DNA of 64,000 nucleotides, from positions 204,667 to 268,666 of the forward strand of contig MNCI01008012.1 in assembly GCA_015680685.1 (NCBI GenBank), given 5' to 3'. This stretch comes from Gnetum montanum (Eukaryota; Streptophyta; Gnetopsida; Gnetales; Gnetaceae). Each line of letters opens with the position of its first letter. Position 1 is the stretch's first letter. Below, piece by piece: positions 23,381 to 36,752 of the stretch. A program made the translations under genes and the position numbers. The notes under the pieces were generated by a model, which was not told the origin of the DNA, searched no databases, and saw only the letters and a program-made list of their open reading frames with translations.

Positions 23381-25100
23381 AAGGATAATGCCAAACTAAG
23401 TTGATCCTTTGGGTGCTTCCTTGGCAATTGCTTCAGCAAAGAGGAGTTCATCTAGAAATTGATCAAAGAGTGGCTCCTCCTCCTCTGTGTTGTTCCATCA
23501 TAACTGAGACAAGTGATCAGAAACCACATTCTTGGTCTCCTTTTTGTCCACCATAGTAAGGTTGAATTCCTGAAGAATTTCCAGCCATTGTATGACATGG
23601 GGACTCACCGTTGGTTTATTCATAAGGAACCGGATGGCACTATGCTTAGTATGCACAAACACCTTGTATCCAAGCATGTAGTGTTATAAATTTTCCAAGG
23701 CTAACACCACTTCCATTAATTTCTTTTTGATGATGGTGTAATTAAGCTAAGCACCCACAATGCTTTGTCTTGCATAGTGGATGTAATATGGAAGTTTCTG
23801 GTCATCCAACTGTGTGAGCACGGCTCCCAATGCATAATTAGATGCATCTGTCATGATGTGAAATGGTCTAGACTAGTTGGGTACTCATAGAATTAAAGTC
23901 TCTATGAGTTTCTATTTTAGTGTTTGGAATGTAGACTTACATTCCCTAGTCTAGACAAACGAAGAATCTTTCTTTGTTAGTTCTACCAATAGTTTGGTGA
24001 TCTTCAAGAAATTCTCGATGAAGTGCTAGTAGTAACTAGTGTGTCCAAGGAATGATTAGACATCTTTTATAGTGCTTGGTTGACTGGTGATTCCTTGGAT
24101 AATCCTAATTTTTTTAGGATCCACATTGATACCTACTTGTGAAATTTGATGCCCCAGAACAATGCCCTCTTGGACCATCCAAGTGGCTCTTTTGCCAGTT
24201 GAACTGTAAATTAGTTTTTATACATATTTTTAAAAATTGCTCAAGGTGGTTGAAGTCTTGCTCGAATGTTGCCCCATAGGTGGAGAAGTCATCCATGAAA
24301 ACTTCTATACCATTGCAATCTACTGCTAAAAGATGCTAAGGACGAGGTGTTGGAAGGTTATAGGTGCATTACATAGGCCAAAGGGCATCTTCTTGTATGT
24401 TAAAGTTCCTTAGGGACTTGTAAATGTTGTCTTGGCCTAGTCCTTGAGCACAATTTTGATTTGGTTATAACCACTATAACCATCCAAGAAGTTGTAGTAA
24501 CAATGCCTCGAAATGGTATCCAACACTTGATCCACAAATGGAAGTGGGAAATGATCCTTAAAATTTTCCATATTTAGTAATTGGAAATCTATACAGACTC
24601 TCCATTTACCACCCTTCTTTGGAACAATAATAAGTGGGCTGACTCATTCACTATTCGTAATGGGATAGATGAATCCTACTTTCAACAATTATTCAATTTC
24701 ATCTTTGATGATTTGCTTAAGTTTGGGATTCAATCATCTTTGTAACTGTCTTCGTGGCTTCATGGAGGGGTCGATATAGATCCGATGTTGGCATACCTTA
24801 GGATCAACTCCTGTCAAATTAGAATATGACCATGAAAAAGTAGCCAACCATTTGTTCACCATCTTTAGTAATCTCTTATTTTTTTTAGAGGCAAAAGTGG
24901 CATTGATTATTACTGACTTGCCATTCTACAAGAATGCATATTCCAAATTGGTTGGTAAGGATTTTAGTTCTAGGGGCCCCTCTTTAAAGCTTTCAGGGAT
25001 CTACAACTTTCCCCAATCAACATTTTCATTAACAATGTAAGGTTGTTTATGGACCTATTCTAGTTCATCCATGCTTTCCATATAGGCATATACTAGACCC
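23381..25100 (-). pseudogene. Element A reverse transcriptase and RNase H
   Basis: The RT active-site block FMDDFSTYGATFEQDFNHL begins at about 24305 and is intact at the catalytic Asp pair. Further blocks upstream are HHFPLPFVDQVLD-like text (about 24510-24540) and the KKGGKWRVCID-type block (about 24610). RNase H remnants extend left to about 23400. FMDDFS in place of the more common YVDD suits Athila-type RT. Stops and frameshifts throughout. Confidence 0.8.
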
Positions 25101-27737
25101 TCAGAGGATTCCATGCATAGAGTGCTGCTATTAGAATTAGCGGTTAGCCATTGGATGCCTTCCTGGTTAGTGGCTACTACATACAAGCATCATTGAATTT
25201 GTGATTTTGTGGCACACCGACTACATCATTGAATGGATGCCCACTTAATGAACCAAAGTTGCTACACATAGTTGCACTTAGAGTCACTGTACGTGATGCA
25301 TGGAACATGCTTCTTCTCAATCTTCTCAAAAGAATTTTTCTTTGAAATTTCAAGGGAAAGATCTCAGAGTCCAAAACGTGCATGCACCATGTTGAGCTAG
25401 GCTCTTCCCATTATAATCAAAAAATCCCCCTTGCAATTATTAACAAGAATGACGAGGAAGTCAACAGGATAGGGCCAACCACAAAAAATGGTCACAATAT
25501 CTTCTACCAATCCCAAAGGAACAGTAATGGACTGGTCTGTTAGCTTGAGCTGAATGTTGCTTTCCTTCAATAGGGGCAAGTTCCAAGTCTTGTACATATG
25601 ATGTGAAATCAAGTTGACACCTGACAGAATCTGAAAGAGCTTTGCATGGCTCATTTCCTACCACCTGGAGGTATATGAGGGGACACCTTGGATGAGTCAA
25701 TTTCTGAGGAAGATGACTTGCCTTTATCTAGTTCATCATAGCATGTGTTAACATGATGGTTTGTACTTTGGGAGGTGTTTGGCTTGAAGGCTACTCGAAG
25801 GATTGAGTGGTAGAGGCGATTGGAGATTTAGAGGCACTATCCACAGGTGAATGTGAGGGTATGTTTGGGTTATTGGGCTAGAAAAGGGGACATTTCCATG
25901 GTTTTGATTTCGACCCACTCGACTAAGAAGCCGATTGTAAATTGATAGCCCTTGTGGCATTACGTTGCTCTCGCTATGATGGTATTTCTCCCTATATAGG
26001 TGGAGTAGGAGGTAGCTAAGTTGAGGACTGATGGGGAGGTATGGTAGGAGAAGGTGGTGAAGGATAGTGCATATGTGAGTTTTCCCCCCTAGGTGATGAA
26101 GAATAGGTTCAAAAGTATTCCAAAGGATAGTAATGATTTTAGAAAGGTGCATGACTAGAAGAGTCCTAAGGGGAGATTGGTTGCTGAATGTAGTACCCAT
26201 AAGGATCTGGCTACCGATAAGGGTATTGCTACCTTGAAGGTAGCATCCCCCAAGATTGTGGATGCTACCATTACTGGTAATGCTCATAAGGTTGTGGCAG
26301 CGCAGCACTTGGATAATATCCCTGTTGTTGGTGGAACTACTTGGGATTACCTTTTGGATAAGGTAATCTTTAGGGTGTTTGCCTTTTTGCTAAGCAAGGA
26401 TTCAATGCATACATCCTAGACTCCTATAAATGTGACACCATAGGAAAACATCCCTTAGGATGTTCGTATTGGCATATGTCACATCCATCATCTTCCTCTG
26501 TGTCAAAGTTTATAACATGTTCTACCATATCAAATTTTCCCTTACATTTTTGGTAAGCATGTTCAACTTCTTTTCTCTTGTGTCGATCTCGATCATTACT
26601 TTGCTCTTTGGATTTTTTTGTGATTTTTAGGACACTTTGGAATTTTTCATCCAAATAATCCCACATCTTATCAACCTTGGTAGAAATTTCAGAAGCAAAT
26701 TTTTATATGGGTAAGGTCTTTCTATTCATCATTGCATCCAGTGGTGATTCCTCCTCGTCTTTACAAAATTGGACTTCTTTCCTTTGGATGGAAGGGTCCC
26801 AATTATATTCTTCTACACTTTTCCTTTTCCTTAGTTCTCCCTCCTCTTTAGCTACTTGCTCAATTAGGCACTATAGTTGATGGGCCCTTAACCCAGATAT
26901 TTTTTCTTGAGTGTAAATGCCAAAGGTCTTTCTTGTTTAAAAACAAAGCCCATCTATGATATGGTGGTGTTGTTCTTGCTAAGAGTAGCCATGACCAGGG
27001 CATCAGTGTAACAATGAGTAATATCCGTCGATGGCTACATCCAAGGGTTCATGGCCACCTTGTTTCCACCCTTGAATCTATCGTCTCATATTATATACTC
27101 TGGAGTAGATTTGGTATTTATCATTGAAAATCTTCAGCATCGTACTCCATTACCTGATTGATTTTGGCTCTAAAGATCAGTACCAGCTTTTCACTTCCTA
27201 GATGAGTATTCAGGGGAATAGTTTGAGCTTTTTCCAATCATTGTCTACATTCTACAAGGTGTAGGAATTATGAAATTATTGTAGGTGAGTCTACGAATCA
27301 AAATTATATCCCCTTTTAAATTTTGGAAATGTTGTTCATATCAAGGCACGTGATTTGACTATCTTTCAAGTGCTTGGTGGGTATTCAAACTACCTTTGCT
27401 ATGTTAAGCATGCTCCAAGTAGCAAGTAGTGGTTCATCCAAGTCATAGTCCCACTGATGGCCATGACATCTATGATGATCTCTGCTACCTCTTCTTTCCT
27501 GATGGTAAGAATCGCGTGACTAGTCATACCCTTTCTCATATTGTTCTTATTGGTCTTTACGATCATGTCGATCTTTTCGATCACCATCATCCCAATCTCT
27601 CCTACGACGATTGCGATTAGAGTTAGAACTTGGTGAAGACAAAGTGGAATGAGAAGATGGAGAAGAAGGAGAAGAACTACCACCATCATGGTGTCGATCC
27701 CCTCCTCTGTTTTAATGATGGCCTCGATCTTCACGTC
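25101..27737 (-). pseudogene. Element A protease and gag, 3' portion
   Basis: The protease block SGVNLISHHMYKTWNLPLLK (25560-25630) aligns with GSGINLISQEIYKALNLPPL of B. The Cys/His motif CDICQYEHPKGC in 26424-26666 follows a KKSKEQSNDRDRHKRKEVEH basic stretch. A Pro/Tyr-rich linker (25748-26308) and an Arg/Asp-rich gag region (27399-27730) complete the piece. Gag is cut at 27737 by element B and resumes at 37576. Confidence 0.78.
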
Positions 27738-28526
27738 TGATGAGTGGCAAGGTATCCCTATGCTCAACCATACGAATACAAGCGTACATGCACAATGTGG
27801 TTGAATTCCAAGGACCAAGTGCTTATGCTCCTCTATGGAACAAGGATGGGTTAGTCAATCATTGTCTTCCCAAGCTTACTTGTATAGCACGATTGTATGG
27901 TTAAGTAAACTTGAGGTACATGATTTTTATAGTTTTTAAGTTTTTATGTCCTAGTGCTACAAAGGGAGGAGAGAGATAACTAAGTACCTAATTGTAATTT
28001 AACTACTTAACTATTCTTTAACTAGTTCTAACACTATCATCTATTCTCACTTGCCATACATATCCTAAACTAGTGCAACACTACTAGGATTACCAAATGC
28101 TAATCATTACTGGGTTACCAAGTGTTACACGCATGCTCGAAGTGATCATACTAAGTGTGCTTACTTAGGAGAGTTGCAAGGTAAGAGAGAGAAAATTAAT
28201 TAACTAAGGAAAGTATTAAGTAATAGTAATTAACATTAATTAATATATTCTGAATGCTACAAGGTTTATGACAAAGTTCATCTTTATTGTTGTACACAAG
28301 CTGTGCTCGGGTACAAAATTCTTGAATAAATATCTGTTCACTTTATGACTCCTACTATGGACACTCAAAAATAATTCTATCTTTGGAAAGGAAAAAAGAC
28401 AAGAGTTTGAATAAGGGACTAAGACTAACGATGCGAACCAAGTGCACTCGCCTCTTATTTATAGGCAATGAGGTAGACCCCGATATCGTGTACGCAATAT
28501 CATAGATGTGATATTATGGCTCATCA
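27738..28526 (-). repeat. 3' LTR of gypsy element B
   Basis: 789 bp, TGATGAGTGGCAAGG to ATGGCTCATCA on the plus strand. The TATA box CCTATAAATAAGAGG is at about 28450-28465 (minus). Two GATATC/CAATATC palindromes lie between TATA and the LTR start (28475-28515). A polyA-type signal AATAAAGATGAAC is near 28280. The adjoining plus-strand TACCCCCACGATTG (28527-28540) is the complement of the purine tract. Confidence 0.9.
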
Positions 28527-28540
28527 TACCCCCACGATTG

Positions 28541-30420
28541 AATGAAAACTCATCCTTGAGTTCCTTACAAAATTTTGGGAAGATACAGGATTATTGACTG
28601 AATGAGAACTGACAACGATAGGGAATAATAGACTCAAAGTGCCTAATGAATGGATCCACAAACATATTACAACATTGGCGTTCATGCCTTTTGTGGTGAA
28701 AACTATACATAGATGACATCTAGACCCTTATTTCATAGCTTGAAGAGAGACTAAAGAAAATGAGCTACATTGCTGCAAACATTACGATTGTGCCTTCCGT
28801 TGTTTATCCATAGCAACATGACCAAACTTGTTCCTAGCATAAATGCTCTAGCTCACGTCCATCCTGAGTGCTTCCTCCTATCCCAGTTCATAGTTCATGT
28901 AATCGCTATCTCCACACACAACAGAGTCACAAATGAGCAAGGATAAGTAAACCATAATGCAATTGATACCTTGCCTCGATATACCCAAGGTTAGAAGTTT
29001 ATCATTGATAACTACCCAAGGTGTAGGGGTGATACAAGTAGTAGAATGGAAAAGTTTCTGATAGGGCCCCCATGACTAAGAGTGAACCTCTGGTAGCAAT
29101 AGGGTGGAAAAGTATAGGGAACAAGAAAAATGGGAAAAATAACAACATCGATGCAAATAAAATGGATGTCGTGGATGGGGATAAAATGAGAAATTTCTGA
29201 TTGCAAGAAATGTTTAAGGAGAAGAATTTAATAATTGCATCATAAAGGAATGTTACTAGGTCCTCCCCAAAGTAGGCTCATGCCCTTTATGCCCTGACAA
29301 ACCCACAAACCAAAGATTCTGTAGGCTCTAGAAATGACATATGGAAATAATGGTTAAAGATTGACCCACAAGAATTTACCAAAGAATAACAATGCATCAA
29401 CCAAGAGATAGACTAATCATAAAACCGATAATGAGATGGAAAATGGAAAGAAAGATGGAGAGTAGAAAATGGAATGAAATCCCAAGAGGAGGGTTGTGTA
29501 AAGTCCCTTGTGTATTTTATGGTTAAGGTAACTAAGTAGAACACATTCCAAATCCAGACTCAAACCAACCACATTCAGTGACCTCACATCAATACACTTG
29601 GCCAATCCATCCCCTTGAAGAATGCTTCTGCAAGAAGTCACCACCATTCCAAGGAGAGCGAGAAGGACAAGTAGGAAGTAGGAAAGGACCTTAGTTAGAG
29701 AGAATTGTTAGGCATGGGTAACATGTCTTTCCAGTGCCATAACTAGTGCTTGTAGCCTAGATTTCTTTATTATGTCTAAGGGATATGGTTTGAATTCTCA
29801 CAAGTGTTTTTTTTTTTTTTGCATGAGAACCACACCATGCAAAGACTTATTTGATTTATTTGACTTCCTGATGTTTGGTCATCAATGGAATGGCAAAGAA
29901 CCCATAAAAAGCATCTACGTACCCAAGAGAATATCTAGCACACATGCATCAAATCCCCTTGAAGTCACAACCTTTTCAACCATTAAATCCTTCCTTGGTT
30001 TGAAGAATACAAATCCATCAATTTGTTAATAAGTTTATTGAGAAAAAGGGACAGTATAGTTTCAAAACCAAGGGAGACCATAGAATTGAATGAAGGAATG
30101 GATGGTGTGGACTCATTGCCTATTTTATCAAAAGAACCATATCATAGTATCAACATTGAAAATAAAAGTTAAAAACCCAACATTAACAATCAACACCATT
30201 ATAGTACAATCTACCATCATGAGAACTTATTGTATGAAAAATGAAAGTAAATCAAACAAAGAAATAGGAAAAAATAGGAAAAATTTTATAAAACAAAAAT
30301 AAATAAAATTGAAAACAAATGTGTAAAACAAAAATACAAAAAAAAAAGGAGTTGAGGACTTAGAATGGTTAGCATTGGTGTCCATCTCCCCCACGACTAA
30401 GTTGGAAGGAGGAGATCCAA
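28541..30420 (-). other. Element B 3' non-coding region
   Basis: About 1.9 kb between the purine tract and the pol stop, without a recognisable gene. The part nearest pol matches the pol-side spacer of A. In A the corresponding interval is about 5.1 kb because of the extra ORF, so B looks like a deletion derivative. A T-run at 29811-29822 and an A-rich block (30240-30350) are the only simple features. Confidence 0.6.
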
Positions 30421-31640
30421 AATTACAAGTAGGGTTGTCCACCAATAGAGGTAGTATTGGTACTGGCTATTCTAAGCTCATGGAAAGGTTTGTTTTGTTG
30501 GATGTAAACCAAAAATTTCTTATCTAAGCTCTTAGGTTTGTAAATCTTCATGGCACCTGAAGGAAAAGTTGCATAAATAATATAAGGTCCTTCCCACAGC
30601 ATTTGAAATTTAGTGCATTGTGACACATGTATGAGATTCCAATACAGAACCTTATCTCCTAGTTGATATTTAGCTTTCCTAATTTTCAAGTCATGACATC
30701 ATTTATTGAAGGCCTTGTGCAATTCGTTAGATGATAGGGTGGCTAATTGGATCTCATCTAGCAAGTTAAGGATCATTAATTGCTCTTTTTGTGCTAGATC
30801 AAAGTCAAGGTTGAGATCACATGCCATAGATAGTGTATGGAGTTCTGCTTGAATGGGAAACATTGGAAGTTTCATGTATACTAACTCATAGGGAGAGTAG
30901 CCTATAGGGAGTTTCCATGTGAAGCGGTATGTCCAAAGAGCATCGTTTAGTTTGGTGCTTCAATCTCTCCTATACTTGCTAATAGTTCTTATCAATATTT
31001 TCATAATCTCCCTATTAGTGACCTCAGCTTCACCATTCGCTTGAGGGTGGTATGGAGTAGTCAGTTTGTGTTCAACCCCTAAGTGTTGCATCAACTTCCA
31101 AAAAGTTGCACCTGTAAAATGTGTGTCATTGTAAAAAATAAGTGCACGAGGCATGCCAAACCTATTTACGATTTGTTGTTGAATAAATCGTGTAGCTATA
31201 GATGATGTACAATCCTTAATAGTAGCTACTTCTGCCCATTTTGTATAGTCAACAATAATAATGATGTAAGCTTTTCCATCGGACATTGGCGTAATTGGCC
31301 CCATAAAATCAATTCCCCATATGTTAAAGGGTTCTAGAGGTTAAATCCATTATTCTAACAGTCATTCCCCCATCACATTGACAACACTCACAAGATTAGA
31401 TGAAATGATGGGCATCAATGTAGGCCAATAATATCTTGCAAGTAGGATTTTAATGGTTGTTCATCTCCCAGCATAATGATCCCCACAAGGACCTTCATGA
31501 GCATCTTGGAGAACTCACAGTTGATTTATATTGGGAACACACAATTGAACGAAGCCATCGAGACATACTTTATAAAGTTTCCTATTGATCTCCATAAAAT
31601 ACTTGGCTCGGTGAAGGAACTATTGTTTCTTTTTAGTGTC
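30421..31640 (-). pseudogene. Element B integrase
   Basis: The core is open at 30960-31304: MGPITPMSDGKAYIIIIVDY, then FGMPRALIFYNDTHFTG (catalytic Asp present, but the usual DNG is YND) and LGVEHKLTTPYHPQANGEAE with the catalytic Glu region. The C-terminal domain is 30423-30689 (GDKVLYWNLIHVSQ, LWEGPYIIYATFPSGAMKIY), which ends at the natural pol stop. The HHCC zinc region, right of 31304, is broken by stops. Confidence 0.85.
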
Positions 31641-33200
31641 TAACTCTTTTGGTGTTTGTTGTGTAAGGAGATAGGTGAGAATCCTACCATACTAGTTTGT
31701 TTTTGTGGTTAATTGATTAGTTACAACACCTGCAAATAGGATTTCATTAGGGAAATTATAAAAAATTACGCATCCTCTTTGTTGTCCCATCGCAACTAAG
31801 ATAAATGATAAGAAACTACATTCTCGGTGCCTTTATGATCAATCATTGTAAGCTCGAACTCTTGTAAGATTATGAGCCATCATATGATGCGAGGGATCAC
31901 TGTTGGTTTATTCATTAGGAACCCTATTGCACTATGATCTATATGCATGAATACCTTATAGCCCAAGGCATAGTGCCTAAATTTTTCTAGTGCAAACACT
32001 ACAACCATTAATTCTTTCTCTGTTGGGGTGTAGTTAAGTTGTGCACCAGCAATACTTCTACTTGAATAGTGGATGTAATAAGGATGTTTTTGGTCATTTA
32101 ACTATGTAAGTATAGCTCCTATAGCATATTTGGACATGCCAGTCATTATGTGGAATGGTCTAAACTAGTCAAAAGCTTGTAGAATGGGTGTTTCTATGAG
32201 CTTCTATTTTAAAGTTTGGAAAGCTAGTTCGCATTCCCTGGTCCATTCGAAAGGTACATCCTTTTTCATTAGTTCAACCAATGGTTTTTTAGCCTTTGAA
32301 AAGTTCTTAATAAACCTTCTGTAGTAGCCAGTGTGTCTAAGAAATGACCAGATATCTTTTACAATTTCAGGTTGCTAAGTGATTCCTTGGATAACTTTGA
32401 TCTTTTCAGGGTCTACCTCTATCCTTGTTTGTGAAATCTTATGCCCTAATATGAAGCCTTCTTGGACCATTAAATGTCTTTGTTTCCAGTTAAGCCTTAA
32501 ATTAGTTTCTACACATCGCTTTAGTACTTGCTCTAACTGGTCCAAGGCTTGGTCAAAGTTCGATTCGTAAGTGGAGAAGTTGTCCATGAAGACTTCCACA
32601 CCACTTCCTATCTACTGCTGGAATATTCTTAGAACTAATCATTGAAACATTGCACGGGCATTGCACAAGCCAAATGAATTCTATTTGTATGCAAATGTTC
32701 CCCAAGGACTAGTGAACGTAATCTTAGATTGGTCTTTTAGGGCTATTTGTATTTGGTTGTACCCACTGTACCCATCTAGAAAACTATAGTAGTGATGCCT
32801 TGAAATGGTGTCTAAGACTTGGTCGACGAATGGCAACAGAAAGTGGTCTCTAAATGTTGCCATATTCAGTAGCCCAAAATTTATGCACATCCTCCATTTA
32901 CCTCCTTTTTTGGGCACAATAATTAAAGGACTAACCCATTCACTATTAGCAATGGGGTATATGAACCCAACTTTTAGAAGTTGTTCAATTTATTCCTTAA
33001 TCACTTGCTTAAGCTTTGGGTTAAGTTGCCTCTGCAGTTGTCATCAAGGCTTCATAGAGGGATTGGTGTAAATTCTGTGTTGGCATATCCTAGGATCTAT
33101 TTTGGTTAATTCGGGATATGACCAAGTAAAGGCTTTCAACCATTTGTTTATCACATTTAGCAATCTCTTTTTCTATTGAGGAGTGAGCTTTGCATTAATA
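31641..33200 (-). pseudogene. Element B reverse transcriptase and RNase H
   Basis: RT blocks: PKKGGKWRMCINFGLLN and FLLPFVDQVLDTI, then YYSFLDGYSGYNQIQI (32681-32917), followed by MEVFMDNFSTY (32375-32599). The catalytic pair is D-N rather than D-D: codon 32579-32581 reads AAC on the minus strand, a G-to-A change from GAC. Then ILGHKISQTRIEVDPEKI. RNase H remnants extend to about 31700. The D-N change alone would abolish polymerase activity. Confidence 0.85.
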
Positions 33201-36200
33201 ATTATTGGTTTTCCATTCTTGAGAAATGTGTACTCCATACCAGTGGGCAATGATTTTAACTCAATGGGCTCCTTCTTAAACTTATCAGGGATTTCTAACT
33301 TCCCCTAGTTGATATTTTCAATTTCAAGACTTGGAAGTTGGCGATGGACTTGCTCTAATGTGTCTATGCTATCGATGTAAGCGCAAGTCAAACCCTCAGT
33401 TGGTTCCATCCATATAGTTGAACTGCTCTCTTGATCAGCTATCAGCCACTAGGTGCCCTCTTGTCTTATGATTGCTGCATATAGGCATCTTTGTATAGTA
33501 ATCACTTGTGAACACTAATTACATGCAAGCAATGTTAAACATTGTACAAACCATGACTTCTGCATGCAATTACACCCTATGTCACTGTATGCGATGCATG
33601 GAACTTTCTTCTTCTTAATCTTCCCAAATGTATTTTCCTTTGATATTTCCAGGGAAATATTGCATATTCCTAAGCGTGTGTCAATTGTGCTTAGCCATGC
33701 TCTTTCCATTATGATTGAGAAGTCTCCCTTACCATTGTTCACTTGAATCACAAGGAAGTCAGCTAGATATAACCATCCACAAAAAGTGGTGACAATGTCC
33801 TCCACTAGCCCTAATGGGATAGTGATGAACTAGTCGTCCAACTCTAAACAAATGTTACTCTTTTTTAGTGGAGGCAGGTTCAAGGCTTTGTAAATTTCTT
33901 GAGAAATTAAGTTGATCCCAGAACCTAAATCCAAAAAAGCTTTGCACGACTCATTTCCAGTGATCTGTAGATATATAAGAGGACTCCTAGGATCAGAGAA
34001 TTTCCTAGGAAGATGGTCAGCCTTAATCCAATTGGTGACGACATGAGTTAGCATGACCATATGTGTTGGGTGTGGTGTTTGACTTGAAGGGAGTTTTGAA
34101 GATTTTATTGGTAATAAGATGTCTAAAGGATTAGCCTCTTGTGGTTGTAAGGGCTTAGTTGGACTATTGGTTCTAAAGACAGGTCTTTTCTTCATGCAGT
34201 TGTTAGAACCAATAGTAGATTGAAAGTTGATAACCCTTTTAGCATTACGTTGTTGCAATTGGGTAGGAGTTCACCCTGCATAGCTGGAGTAGGTGGTAAT
34301 GGAGATATGGGTGGAAAAGGTGTAGCTAGATTAGAAAGATAGTGTGTCTATGGAACATCACCCCTAGGAGAAGGAGTCCTATAGTACTCATGGGCTTGGT
34401 AGTGAGGTTGAGGAGTGATGTGACCAGTAGAGTCACGTGGAGAGATTGGCTGCCATAGGTAATATCCATATGGGTCAGATTAATGGTAAGGATATTGTTG
34501 TCGTGGTGGTGGCATTCCCCATGATTATGGGTTCTACCACTATTGATACTACTTAGTTGGCTGTGGTGAAATTCCACTTGGATAATACGTTAAGGGTTGG
34601 TGGAACTATCTTGGGTTACCTTGGTGATAAGGTAATCTTCAGGGTGTGTTCCTTCTGTTCAATCATGGGTTTAGTGCATACACCTCAGACTCTTGCAGAT
34701 GTGAGATTACAGGGCAACATCCCTTAGGATGGTTGTATTGGCATATCTCACATCCACTACTAGGTCTATATCTGAATCCACAACCTCTTCGATGATGGAA
34801 ACTTTGTCCTTACTCTTGTTACGTGTGTGTTCAGTTTCTTTCTTTTTTCTCTTTTCCCGTTCACTACCTTGCTCTCTAGACTCCTCTACTATTTTGAGAA
34901 TGGTTTGAAATTTATTATCTAGAGAGTCCCAAAATTGGTCTACCTTTGCCAATACTTCAAATACCAAATTTTGAATAGGCAAAGTTTTCCTATTCACCAT
35001 CTCTTTGAGTGATGACTCTTCTTCATCCTCACAAAATCTTACTCCCTTCTTTTGAAGTGAAGGATCTCTGTTATATTTCTTCACACTTTCTCTTTTCTAT
35101 AACTCACCTTCCTCTTTAGCAATTTTCTCCAATAATCTTTGTACTTGATGGGTCCTAAGCTCAGATAGTCTTCCTTGGGCATAAGTCCCAAGGGTTCTTT
35201 GTGTTTCATGCTTAAGCCCATCTATGAGATGACATAGTTGATCCCTCTACGAATAACCATGGTTGGGACAATAATGTAATAGTGCATAATATCAACCCAT
35301 GGTAGCATCCATGGGTTCATGTCCTCCTTGTTTCTAGCTATGGATTTGCTTTCGCAGGTTAGACACTCAAGAGTACGTTTTGTACTTATCGTTGAATAAT
35401 TCTAACATGGTACTCCACCTATGAATGGATTCTGATTTTAAGGACTAGTACCAACTTTTTGCTTCTTTGATTAGAATCCATGAAAACAACTCTAATTTTT
35501 GCCATTCGTTCTCTATGTTTTGTAAGGCACATGCATCATGAAATTTTTGTAGATGATTTTGAGAAGTAGCATTGTATCCCCCTTCAAATCGTGGGATATT
35601 GTTCATGTCTAATCTCTTGATCCTACTATTCTTTTGGTGCCTTATTGGTATCTTAATGGCCTCAATTATTTCTAACATAATTCAAGTAGTGAGTAGGGGT
35701 TCATCATGATCGTCTCGTCTATGGAATCTATGATGCCCATGTTATTTCCTACTCTCCCTTCTTTCACTATGTGTTTCTCTAGAGTGCCCTCATCCCCTTT
35801 CTTGACTATTTTGTCTATAACTCTGGTTTTTCCTACCCTTATCCTCATGGTCTTTTTCTTTGTGACTATGTCTAGATCCTGAAGGAGAGGGTGAAAGAGA
35901 TGATGAAGGTGAAGAAGAAGGAGGACCATCACCATGTTGGTGTCTGCTTCCTTCTCTTCAATGGTTGCGACCTCAATTGCAGTTACAATCGGAATGTCCA
36001 TCTTTGTCATGTGTTTATGTTCCCTTTTTTAGATCCTTTATGTCTATCAATACCATAATCTGGGTTATGGATAGTTGAATAAATATTCTTATACACAACC
36101 CCTTGACTGAAGTTAGTTGGAGGAACATCAGTATGTGGGCGACTGCCTGAGGTAGGTTCACCACCTTCATTTTTGCTTAGGACATGTGGGACATTCTGCG

Positions 36201-36588
36201 ACAACTTTCCCTTCATGGATTCATGATGTCTCTCCTGTTGTAAATCCCTTTAACATTGTGCCTCTATGGGTCGATACTCTCTTGAGTCATGATCATGCAC
36301 AATGTACTCTACTTGTAAGTGCTACATACCAATTTGGGTGAGATCACGAAGAAGCATGCCCAAGATTAAGAAATCGGGAGGTAACACTATGTTACCTTCT
36401 AAATCTTGCCAACGCAATTGTTCATCCTAGTGAAGGATAAAGGTAAATCTTGGTATATATTCATTAGGATGAGCATATACCATGAGAAACTATTAAGGGA
36501 TTGGAGGATTATCATGTGTACTATGCCTCCGATTATTCCCTATATCAGACCTAAGTAGTGAAACACTTTCGTAGGAAGAAGGAGACAT
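33201..36588 (-). pseudogene. Element B protease and gag
   Basis: Gag begins at ATG 36588-36586 (MSPSSYESVS), matching the starts of A (38109) and G (55557). Then come an Arg/Asp-rich stretch (35672-36010), the gag core RLDMNNIPRFEGGYN (35445-35678), and an acidic/basic C-terminal region (34707-35084) where the Cys motif of A has mutated. A Pro/Tyr-rich linker follows (about 34260-34700). The protease block GSGINLISQEIYKALNLPPL is at about 33870-33920. Stops and frame changes separate the blocks. Confidence 0.8.
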
Positions 36589-36612
36589 GATTGTCTATTC
36601 AGTGTGCAATGT

Positions 36613-36618
36613 ATTATA

Positions 36619-36651
<33 letters not shown>
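36613..36651. repeat. (ATT)n microsatellite
   Basis: About a dozen uninterrupted TTA/ATT units, lying in element B between the gag start and the primer-binding site. Confidence 0.85.
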
Positions 36652-36652
<1 letters not shown>

Positions 36653-36732
36653 TATCCTTCTAACCAACCCTAAGGGTTCATTCCAACAATGAGAAAGATT
36701 TCCTAAGTTCTAATTAGCACACAAAAAACAAA

Positions 36733-36752
36733 GTCCCCGACAATGGTGCCAA
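36733..36752 (-). other. Primer-binding site of element B
   Basis: Plus-strand GTCCCCGACAATGGTGCCAA is the complement of TTGGCACCATTGTCGGGGAC. This resembles the tRNA-Asp-type site used by many plant gypsy elements (TGGCGCCGTTG-like). It adjoins the LTR end at 36753. Confidence 0.8.

Noticed and set aside
36613-36651. ATT run considered as part of a regulatory or CRISPR-like array
   Set aside because: It is a simple trinucleotide microsatellite in the element B leader.
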